DNA of 36,209 nt, taken from IMG/VR virus record IMGVR_UViG_3300025769_000031, positions 1-36,209 of that record. One strand, written 5' to 3'. Under the pieces are notes generated by a model. The model was not told the DNA's origin and did not search any database. It saw only the letters and a list, made by a program, of their open reading frames with translations. The translations under genes were made by a program, and so were the position numbers. The stretch's first letter is position 1, and each line of letters starts with the position of its first letter. Below are positions 32,128 through 36,209 of this stretch, one piece after another. The DNA is from a virus.

Positions 32128-32359
32128 GTTTGCTTATGCACTACAAGCGATTGAGGAAGCTTCATGGAGGGCAGATAAGTATCAGCAGAGCTACGCCATT
32201 ATCGAGCTAAACGGCGATTTTGGCGTGTGCTCATTTGATGACTTAGAGCCCTACGATTCTATCATTGAGATCTGCTCTCCGACTAAGAGCAAGCTAACGG
32301 TGGAAAATGAACAATTTCAAGCGCCCGCGTCATCACGCGGAAGAGATAATGAAGATTAA
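32111..32359 (+). CDS. Hypothetical protein, 82 residues
   Basis: The gene overlaps the XRE regulator by 17 bases and is overlapped by the 56-residue gene. The product is acidic with aromatic residues (YQQSYAIIELNGDFGVCSFD) and ends in a Ser/Arg/Asp tail. I do not recognise the family. The reading frame and spacing support a real gene of the operon. Confidence 0.7.
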   Translation: MTAISKFAYALQAIEEASWRADKYQQSYAIIELNGDFGVCSFDDLEPYDSIIEICSPTKSKLTVENEQFQAPASSRGRDNED

Positions 32360-32477
32360 GGAAAGGGAGGAGCGCCGAAAGGCGCTTTTTTTGGTCCCAG
32401 AAGATATAAGGGACTGGGTAAAAGATTATGTGGTGAGTGCCTATGAAATTCGAGCAGCTAGAAGAAACCGCTCGTAA
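32307..32477 (+). CDS. 56-residue basic protein spanning a terminator hairpin
   Basis: ATG 32307 to TAA 32477 encodes a basic helical protein (MNNFKRPRHHAEEIMKIKER, later LFLVPEDIRDWVKDY) that bridges the gap between the two neighbouring genes. GGTGG lies a few bases before the start. A strong intrinsic-terminator-like hairpin (32371-32392) lies within its codons, so translation and termination would interfere. The overlap at both ends and lack of another gene in the gap support it, but no family is recognised. Confidence 0.55.
   Translation: MNNFKRPRHHAEEIMKIKEREERRKALFLVPEDIRDWVKDYVVSAYEIRAARRNRS
32371..32392 (+). terminator. Intrinsic terminator with GAAA loop
   Basis: AGCGCC (32371-32376), GAAA, GGCGCT (32381-32386) followed by a run of seven T is a textbook rho-independent terminator with a GNRA loop. 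It lies after the stop at 32359 but inside the 56-residue reading frame and in front of genes up to DUF3310. Those genes have no clear promoter of their own, so the signal is probably conditional (read-through or attenuation). Confidence 0.75.
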
Positions 32478-32760
32478 GTACGCCGAGTCTGAAGCAAGCC
32501 GGCAATACTTAATGGAGTTTAGAAAGTCTAAGAAAGCTTTGCTTATGGCAGAAGCTGAAAGAGAGAACCCTAAGCTACCTATTGCAGCGCAAGAAAGATA
32601 CGCTTACTCTCATCCTGAGTACCTTGAGCTTTTAGACGGCTTGAGGGTAGCGATTGAGCAAGCGGTAAGTCTCAAGCACCAGCTGTCAATTTGGCAGATG
32701 AAATTTGAAACTTGGCGCACTCAAGAATCAACCAAACGCGCCGAGATGAATTTAAGATGA
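32443..32760 (+). CDS. Coiled-coil recombination-cassette protein, 105 residues
   Basis: ATG 32443 follows GGTGAG by five bases and is preferred over the GTG at 32437. The protein is wholly helical and charged, with AERENPKLPIAAQERYAYSH and EYLELLDGLRVAIEQAVSLK and a WRTQESTKRAEMNLR end. This pattern recurs in phage recombination cassettes near Erf or RecT genes; its function is not established. It ends in an ATGA overlap. Confidence 0.75.
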   Translation: MKFEQLEETARKYAESEASRQYLMEFRKSKKALLMAEAERENPKLPIAAQERYAYSHPEYLELLDGLRVAIEQAVSLKHQLSIWQMKFETWRTQESTKRAEMNLR

Positions 32761-32957
32761 AGCAATTAATTGAGTGGATGCCATCAAAAGAATGTATAGC
32801 TACATTAAAAAAGTTTCCTGTCACCAGCATGAAGTTTAGCTTGGCTTTGCTCAAAGCTAAGTCTGCGAAAATGGACAGGGTTACATTTGATAGAGCTATG
32901 AAGACGATGGTGTGTCTCGCTGGCAACAGGCCCTTTGATGAAGACAAGAAGATGTAA
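32757..32957 (+). CDS. Hypothetical basic protein, 66 residues
   Basis: The ATG at 32757 lies in an ATGA overlap with the preceding gene and is preferred to the upstream TTG at 32712. The product is basic and helical (KFSLALLKAKSAKMDRVTFD), with two Cys residues too far apart for a zinc knuckle. It overlaps the NinG-like gene by 20 bases. The family is unknown to me. Confidence 0.7.
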   Translation: MKQLIEWMPSKECIATLKKFPVTSMKFSLALLKAKSAKMDRVTFDRAMKTMVCLAGNRPFDEDKKM

Positions 32958-33513
32958 ATTATGCCGCTTTAAACTGCCTGAAAGCGAGGTGGTTGTTGGC
33001 GGCATTTACGCATTTTGCAGCTGGGATCACCTGCACGAATACACTAAGACAAATCAGGCTAAAAAAACTGCCAAATTGTCGTATGCGCGTGAGTCGAAAG
33101 CTGCTAAGGAATCTCTTAAGACCGCCTCAGATTACACTAAGGAGGCGCAGGCTGCGTTCAACGCCTACATAAGAGTCAGGGACCGGAATAAGCCTTGCAT
33201 AAGCTGCGGGACCGCTCAGGGAGACACGGTGCAAGGAGGTAAGTTCGACGCCGGTCACTACCGCAGCCGTGGCAGCGCAAGCCATCTTAGGTATCACTTG
33301 CTCAATGTATTCAGCCAGTGCGTCAAATGCAACCGGCATCTCTCAGGTAACGTCGTAGAGTACCGCAAGGGACTTGTAGGCAGGATCGGCGTAGAGCGCG
33401 TAGAGCAGTTAGAAATGGATAATAATCCCAGAAAATTTACCATTGAGTATCTGAAACGGGTAAAAAAGATATTTAATTACCGAAAGCGACTATATGAGAG
33501 GAAATTCAGATGA
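32938..33513 (+). CDS. ninG: NinG/Rap-like recombination protein
   Basis: The 191-residue product begins MKTRRCKLCRFKLP with a zinc pair, followed by a helical linker and a second zinc module containing CISCG, the diagnostic FDAGHYRSRGSASHLRYHLL and CVKCN. These are the signatures of lambda NinG (Rap), a structure-specific nuclease that resolves recombination intermediates. It works with Erf/YqaJ-like recombination. The ATG at 32938 is chosen over TTG 32935. It ends in an ATGA overlap with the next gene. Confidence 0.9.
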   Translation: MKTRRCKLCRFKLPESEVVVGGIYAFCSWDHLHEYTKTNQAKKTAKLSYARESKAAKESLKTASDYTKEAQAAFNAYIRVRDRNKPCISCGTAQGDTVQGGKFDAGHYRSRGSASHLRYHLLNVFSQCVKCNRHLSGNVVEYRKGLVGRIGVERVEQLEMDNNPRKFTIEYLKRVKKIFNYRKRLYERKFR

Positions 33514-33716
33514 AAGAAAAACACATATTTTCGATGAGCGCTGAGGAGCTTGATGGGTTTATGGAGAATGGTTTTCATGATCTCAATGAAGAGGCTCAGA
33601 GAGCCGTTGGCACGATGATGCTGCTTTGCACTGATTACGTTGAATACATCATGCAGTCAGACCTCTGGGACGATTTCAGCGAGTATATGAAGTCAGAAGA
33701 CGTGGAGATACATTGA
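33510..33716 (+). CDS. Hypothetical acidic protein, 68 residues
   Basis: An acidic helical protein (MSAEELDGFMENGFHDLNEE) with several Met and Trp residues, starting in an ATGA overlap with NinG. No motif is recognised. It might be an adaptor or an inhibitor; nothing in the sequence decides. The next gene's ATG (33716) shares a base with its stop. Confidence 0.7.
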   Translation: MKEKHIFSMSAEELDGFMENGFHDLNEEAQRAVGTMMLLCTDYVEYIMQSDLWDDFSEYMKSEDVEIH

Positions 33717-33934
33717 TGATCAAACCATCGCACCAAGTGGGTGGCACACATTATTCAAGCCTTAAGATTGAACCGATTCAATACGTTCTTGAGAATAAGT
33801 TAGGCTATTGCGAAGGCAACATCGTTAAGTACGTTTCGCGCTGGCGGGCTAAGGGCGGTATTGAAGATCTGCGAAAAGTAATCCAGTACGCTCAGTTCCT
33901 AATAGATCAAGAAATATCAGAACGCAACCAATAA
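33716..33934 (+). CDS. DUF3310-family protein
   Basis: The sequence HQVGGTHYSSLKIEPIQYVL, the following CEGNIVKYVSRWRAKGGIED and LRKVIQYAQFLID are the core of the DUF3310 family found in many phages, often annotated as nucleotide-related but of unproven activity. The 72-residue protein is of the usual short length. ATG 33716 is preferred over the TTG at 33713. It is the last gene before the long non-coding stretch. Confidence 0.88.
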   Translation: MIKPSHQVGGTHYSSLKIEPIQYVLENKLGYCEGNIVKYVSRWRAKGGIEDLRKVIQYAQFLIDQEISERNQ

Positions 33935-33961
33935 AAAAAAGCCCCTTGTGGGGAGGGGCTT
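33933..33961 (-). terminator. Minus-strand intrinsic terminator
   Basis: AAGCCCC (33939-33945) pairs with GGGGCTT (33955-33961), and eight A's (33933-33940) lie on its left. Read on the minus strand this is a stem followed by a T-run, an ideal terminator. On the plus strand no T-run follows, although it may still act weakly after the DUF3310 gene. No minus-strand gene is known to its right, which suggests an unannotated leftward RNA or an insulator. Confidence 0.65.
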
Positions 33962-34051
33962 GAAATCACTTCAAAAGGGGAATAACATCACAAAACGTCG
34001 GTGGGTTGACAGCCCTAAATCCGACTCAAGAGTGGAAAGCAGGAACCCGAC
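33935..34051 (-). ncRNA. Possible leftward small RNA, about 115 bases
   Basis: Read on the minus strand, TATAAT (34063-34058) could start an RNA near 34051 that ends at the T-run of the 33933-33961 terminator. The best -35 at 17 bases is a poor TATGAC. The RNA would begin GTCGGGTT and could pair that with AACC...CGAC further on. It is antisense to the 5' part of the structured plus-strand region. Weak evidence, mainly from the terminator geometry. Confidence 0.22.
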
Positions 34052-34403
34052 AAGCCGATTATACACAACATCTGGCAATAGTCATAACCCCACCCCACCT
34101 TATCTTGAGTCACCGACTCGACTGCGAAGGATATGTCACCCGAAAGGGGTCCCTCACCGAGCGCAGTTTAAAGCCTCAAAAGAGTAGCGCGGAGGCACCG
34201 CAACTTGCGAAAAGTCTGAATGCGGCGCGGGGGGATGGAGCAGCATCCCTTGCAGACTTGCTTGTATCAACTGACTCATTGATGCGGCCTCGCTGTCCAC
34301 ACTGACGGCTCCGAAGGCAATGCAACGTCCCGAAACCTACTACCCTGTGGGTTGGGGCTTGCTTGCTCGCAAAACCTCCTAACCCACCAAAGGCAATACA
34401 GTA
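33962..34403 (+). other. Structured non-coding region (candidate ncRNA or long leader)
   Basis: Of these 440 bases I can support no gene, but many complementary arms are visible: GGTGGGTT (34000-34007) with AACCCACC (34381-34388); GACTCAAGA (34023-34031) with TCTTGAGTC (34103-34111); GCCTC with GAGGC (34173-34196); AAGTCTG (34212-34218) with CAGACTT (34253-34259), enclosing GGGATG/CATCCC (34232-34249); ATCAA with TTGAT (34266-34283). GTGGGTT (34347-34353) can also pair with AACCCAC (34381-34387), competing with the closing helix. CCCGAAAGGG (34139-34148) forms a GNRA-loop hairpin. The AACCCACC arm ends 15 bases before ATG 34404. Whole-region folding and two alternative closing helices suggest a structured RNA. 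I do not recognise tmRNA, RNase P, group I or II introns. Confidence 0.5.
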
Positions 34404-34673
34404 ATGAACATAAACAAGGTTAACCACTACTACTCAGACGGAACACTGTACTTAGGAGCTAAACAAGAAGCCGGCGTCAAGGTGCTGGCAGAGTCAGGCA
34501 CAGAGCTCAAGACATTTGCTGAACTGGACCGCCTGCCAAAGCTATTCGCAAAGACTTACTGGCCCCACTCAGTCCTACCGCACCCTGCAAATGCGTATCC
34601 AGTCAAAGCATCAGAGCTGTGGGGTTACACGGCGTTAACATGGAATCTAGCAAAGGGGCAGTTAAATGGATGA
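34404..34673 (+). CDS. Hypothetical protein, 89 residues
   Basis: The ATG at 34404 follows AAAGG by about eight bases and lies 16 bases after the helix arm of the structured region, so its translation could be controlled by that RNA. The product has aromatic and Leu-rich segments (NHYYSDGTLYLGAKQEAGVK) and a Pro/His-rich middle (AKTYWPHSVLPHPANAYP). No family recognised. The stop overlaps the next gene by eight bases. Confidence 0.7.
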   Translation: MNINKVNHYYSDGTLYLGAKQEAGVKVLAESGTELKTFAELDRLPKLFAKTYWPHSVLPHPANAYPVKASELWGYTALTWNLAKGQLNG

Positions 34674-34851
34674 TCTCAGAGAAAAGCCCTGCCGCTGCGG
34701 CAAGACAGCCGGCGAAGTAATAGGATTCAATCACCGCTCCACAGATGACACCTACGTTCCCTACCGTGTTGGCTGGTACTGCCCAGAGTGCAAAGCCTTT
34801 GAAAGAGCGATTCTCAGAGAACGCGAAATTGATACAATGTTTCAAAAATAA
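34666..34851 (+). CDS. Zinc-ribbon protein, 61 residues
   Basis: AAGGGG lies ahead of the ATG at 34666, which overlaps the preceding gene. Cysteines occur as CRCG (9-12) and CPEC (39-42), a typical two-knuckle zinc ribbon on a small acidic/basic protein with a helical C terminus (CKAFERAILREREIDTMF). Such ribbons often act as small DNA or protein adaptors in phages. The 3' end is directly followed by the early promoter at 34858. Confidence 0.75.
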   Translation: MDDLREKPCRCGKTAGEVIGFNHRSTDDTYVPYRVGWYCPECKAFERAILREREIDTMFQK

Positions 34852-34857
34852 ATTATC

Positions 34858-34903
34858 TTTTGTCATACAGAATGGTTGACACCGGTATCCAATTCCGTAC
34901 AAT
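34858..34903 (+). promoter_or_regulatory. Early promoter with TTTTGTCAT box
   Basis: TTTTGTCAT (34858-34866), nine bases, TTGACA (34876-34881), 16 bases, TACAAT (34898-34903). The following 13 bases GGGAACCATAGAG are identical to those after the promoter at 35955-36000, and the box lies at the same distance as at 30179. The -35 is perfect. It should start the transcript for the 34950 and following genes. Confidence 0.8.
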
Positions 34904-34913
34904 GGGAACCATA

Positions 34914-34949
34914 GAGCGGCACGGTGCAGCTCATATGACGGAGAAAATT
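34914..34949 (+). promoter_or_regulatory. Hairpin and GACGGAG leader of the 34950 gene
   Basis: GAGC (34914-34917) pairs with GCTC (34929-34932) around an inner GCA/TGC stem, forming a small hairpin near the RNA 5' end. GACGGAG (34937-34943) lies six bases before the ATG at 34950. Confidence 0.65.
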
Positions 34950-35114
34950 ATGGAAAATCAAATATATAACGCAAAATCTCTACTAAGCATTGCAAACTTT
35001 TGGGGAGAGGATATAACTCCAGAACAAGCAGTTTGGTTAGATACGGAAGTAAATTGCTTGCCAAAAAACGAGCAGGAAAAGTTTCTTGATCTTTATCTCA
35101 GAAACATATCTTAA
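34950..35114 (+). CDS. Hypothetical early protein, 54 residues
   Basis: ATG 34950 is chosen by the GACGGAG site; an upstream ATG (34935) and the TTG at 34860 overlap the leader or promoter. The product is acidic and helical (AKSLLSIANFWGEDITPEQA, then WLDTEVNCLPKNEQEKF). It resembles no family that I know. It is the first gene of the early transcript. Confidence 0.7.
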   Translation: MENQIYNAKSLLSIANFWGEDITPEQAVWLDTEVNCLPKNEQEKFLDLYLRNIS

Positions 35115-35121
35115 ACAAATC

Positions 35122-35158
35122 GCGCCTCTTCGGGGGCGCAGCTTTCGGGAGAAGCAAA
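35122..35158 (+). promoter_or_regulatory. UUCG hairpin and hairpin-enclosed ribosome site
   Basis: GCGCCTC (35122-35128), TTCG, GGGGCGC (35133-35139) form a seven-pair hairpin with one G-T pair. Right after it GCTT (35141-35144) and AAGC (35152-35155) enclose TCGGGAG, so the ribosome site of the 35159 gene lies in the loop of a second small hairpin. Confidence 0.65.
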
Positions 35159-35719
35159 ATGCCAATAGTAAATTTACAAGCTTGGGAAAATGGCCGTCAC
35201 CGCGCAATCATTTCAAACGCGCAAAAAACATTTTTTGCTACAGTTGAAGATGCGAACGACATCCTTGATTGGGTTCACTACAACAGTGAAAACAACGATT
35301 TTGCGTTAAGCCTCAGCAATGCCTTTGAGAAGTTCGGCAAGCTTACTGAGGGCCAGTGCAACGCTGTACGCAAGTGCATCGCTCGCGCTGAAGAGAACCG
35401 CGCTAAGTGGCAGGCCAAGAACGAACAGGAACGCGCTAACGCCGAAGACGTGCCAGAAGGCCGCATTCAAATCACTGGCGTGATCGTATCCACAAAGTTT
35501 TACGACAACGACTGGGGCACTCAGCTCAAGTGCGTTATCAAGGATGACCGTGGATTCAAACTTTTTGGCAGCATCCCGTCGTCAGTAGAAGATTACGCTT
35601 GCAGCGAAGAGATTGATCTCAAGGGCTTGCGTATCACCCTCACAGCCACTGTTATCCAGTCTGACGATGACACTAAGTTCGGCTTTTTCAAGCGCCCAAG
35701 CAAGGCGTCAATAATCTAA
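35159..35719 (+). CDS. Early protein with C-terminal OB-fold domain
   Basis: The 186-residue product has an N-terminal domain (1-60), a charged helix (61-98) and a C-terminal domain beginning GRIQITGVIVSTKFYDNDWG. That domain continues with strands QLKCVIKDDRGFKLFGSIPS, LKGLRITLTATVIQSDDDTK and FGFFKRPSK, a pattern I recognise from phage OB-fold proteins. It probably binds single-stranded DNA or RNA or partners. Unlike bacterial SSB it has no acidic tip: the C terminus is basic. The acidic tip is instead found on the 31597 gene product. Confidence 0.65.
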   Translation: MPIVNLQAWENGRHRAIISNAQKTFFATVEDANDILDWVHYNSENNDFALSLSNAFEKFGKLTEGQCNAVRKCIARAEENRAKWQAKNEQERANAEDVPEGRIQITGVIVSTKFYDNDWGTQLKCVIKDDRGFKLFGSIPSSVEDYACSEEIDLKGLRITLTATVIQSDDDTKFGFFKRPSKASII

Positions 35720-35725
35720 CAAGCA

Positions 35726-35754
35726 GGGCCCTTCGGGGCCCGACGGAGAATCTC
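35726..35754 (+). promoter_or_regulatory. UUCG hairpin and GACGGAG leader of the 35755 gene
   Basis: GGGCCC (35726-35731), TTCG, GGGCCC (35736-35741) form a perfect six-pair hairpin. GACGGAG (35742-35748) follows directly and is six bases before ATG 35755. Confidence 0.7.
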
Positions 35755-35943
35755 ATGGCAAAAGACATCGCAATCGCTTTAGGAATTCTGGCTCTAATTC
35801 TTGGAATGAGCTATGCCAGCAAGCAAGATCAAATCGAGGCAGAGAGAGCCTCTACAGAGTACGCTGAAATGGTGTGCCTGTTTAACGAGACCAGCGGAGA
35901 GTTTGGCTGGCCTGACTTCAAAAACCTCAAAATTAAATGTTAA
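35755..35943 (+). CDS. Small membrane or exported protein, 62 residues
   Basis: Residues 5-21 form a hydrophobic helix (IAIALGILALILGMSYA), likely an N-terminal membrane anchor or signal peptide; the remaining 40 residues are acidic with two Cys residues at the end of the protein and in the middle. An alternative reading as a signal peptide with cleavage after SYA is possible. In an early gene this could be a membrane protein acting on the host, for example in exclusion; that is inference. Confidence 0.75.
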   Translation: MAKDIAIALGILALILGMSYASKQDQIEAERASTEYAEMVCLFNETSGEFGWPDFKNLKIKC

Positions 35944-35954
35944 ATTATTTTCAC

Positions 35955-36000
35955 TTTTGTCATCCAAAGTGGTTGACACCCATGATGGTTCTGCTAAGAT
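35955..36000 (+). promoter_or_regulatory. Early promoter with TTTTGTCAT box
   Basis: TTTTGTCAT (35955-35963), nine bases, TTGACA (35973-35978), 16 bases, TAAGAT (35995-36000). It shares the box, spacing and the GGGAACCATAGAG start region with the promoter at 34858. It should drive the gene across the join and the early genes behind it. Confidence 0.8.
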
Positions 36001-36010
36001 GGGAACCATA

Positions 36011-36046
36011 GAGGGGCGCGGTGCTCCTCCTAAACGGGAGAAAAAC
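36011..36046 (+). promoter_or_regulatory. Hairpin leader of the join-crossing gene
   Basis: GAGGGGC (36011-36017) pairs with GCTCCTC (36023-36029), one G-T pair included. GGGAG (36036-36040) lies six bases before the ATG at 36047. It occupies the same position after its promoter as the hairpin at 34914. Confidence 0.6.
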
Positions 36047-36209
36047 ATGACTTCAATTATTGCTACTTATTACGACTTTGACGCGGCTGTAATCGCAGCG
36101 AAAAACGCAGGCAACGATATATATAAAGGCCAAGCGATTGTAGGCTCTGAGAAGCGTTGGGCTGAGCTCGGTTACATCAAAAATTGGTTGCTGCTCGATT
36201 CAGGAATTT
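36047..36209 (+). CDS. Hypothetical early protein, N-terminal part (gene crosses the join)
   Basis: ATG 36047 opens a frame that runs to the window end and continues in frame at base 1 to the TAA at 345. The start region reads MTSIIATYYDFDAAVIAAKN. Because the last 127 bases repeat the first 127, the split is only a consequence of linearising the circle. See the entry at 1-345 for the whole product. Confidence 0.85.
   Translation, partial: MTSIIATYYDFDAAVIAAKNAGNDIYKGQAIVGSEKRWAELGYIKNWLLLDSGI
36083..36209. repeat. Terminal direct repeat, right copy
   Basis: Identical to 1-127. Joining the two copies gives a circle of about 36,082 bases with an intact gene at the join. Confidence 0.95.

Noticed and set aside
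34006-34305. Plus-strand TTG frame of 99 residues in the non-coding region (also 33948-34187)
   Set aside because: The TTG start has no ribosome site at a usable distance, the translation shows no recognisable domain, and strong RNA helices explain the region better. I keep it as a weak alternative.
33962-34403. tmRNA, RNase P RNA or self-splicing intron
   Set aside because: I looked for the tRNA-like ends and T-loop of tmRNA, the conserved P4 strands of RNase P and group I/II core motifs and found none.
34176-34427. Minus-strand 83-residue frame over the end of the structured region
   Set aside because: No ribosome site, low-complexity composition, and it overlaps the real start of the 34404 gene.
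36047-36209. Terminal repeat as a duplicated gene start
   Set aside because: The repeat boundary has no biological marker and the frame continues perfectly through the join, so one gene in a circle is simpler.

Overview
The window is the complete genome of a tailed double-stranded DNA phage with a P22-type (short-tailed, podovirus) virion programme. The last 127 bases (36083-36209) repeat the first 127 exactly, and one gene runs across the join (36047-36209 then 1-345). The molecule is therefore circular or circularly permuted, about 36,082 bp unique. I see no integrase, attachment site, tRNA, CRISPR array, RNA polymerase or DNA polymerase. Lysogeny is thus unsupported, and replication must lean on host enzymes. 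The Shine-Dalgarno sites, sigma70-like promoters, T4-type lysozyme and Erf/NinG/P22-like gene set suggest a Gram-negative, probably gammaproteobacterial, host (inference). All genes but one small minus-strand gene read on the plus strand, most with 4-base or TAATG-type overlaps.

Layout. 34858-3435 (through the join): early genes, several of them tiny and unrecognised, each behind a hairpin and a GACGGAG-like ribosome site. They include an OB-fold protein, a DEAH-box SF2 helicase, a stand-alone primase zinc-finger protein and a possible PD-(D/E)xK nuclease. 3432-7644: small terminase, large terminase and portal. 7625-10915: a 1,096-residue multi-module protein not found in P22 itself. 10912-11154: a 57-residue minus-strand gene and two opposed overlapping promoters. 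11207-13901: scaffold, P22-like coat and three tiny basic proteins. 13901-22558: gp4-like connector, knobbed fibre protein, gp10-like stabiliser and four internal or ejection-type proteins. 22574-27424: a 1,616-residue tail fibre with an Ala/Ser collar and 14-15 propeller-type repeats. 27424-28611: HTH plus metallophosphoesterase. 28614-30082: lysis cassette (coiled-coil membrane protein, holin-like protein, T4-type lysozyme). 30179-33934: a recombination and regulation operon (Erf annealase, YqaJ exonuclease, a protein with an SSB-like tail, XRE regulator, NinG, DUF3310). 33935-34403: about 470 bases with no convincing gene but many strong RNA helices. Then the early region starts again.

How the parts work together. 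YqaJ and Erf form a resection and annealing pair, with NinG, the possible nuclease, the OB-fold protein and the SSB-tail protein as accessories; helicase and primase-finger proteins probably redirect host replication. Terminase fills P22-like procapsids through the portal. The internal proteins are probably ejected with the DNA, and the holin and lysozyme release progeny.

Most unusual points: (1) scaffold and the three small basic proteins around the coat gene share the C-terminal pattern K-[GST]-A-x-[FY]-E; (2) the large modular protein between portal and scaffold; (3) the structured non-coding region at 33998-34390; (4) repeated promoter and leader cassettes (TTTTGTCAT box, UNCG hairpin, GACGGAG), including one GACGGAG shown in a hairpin loop with no gene behind it; (5) an SSB-type acidic tail on a protein without a visible OB fold.
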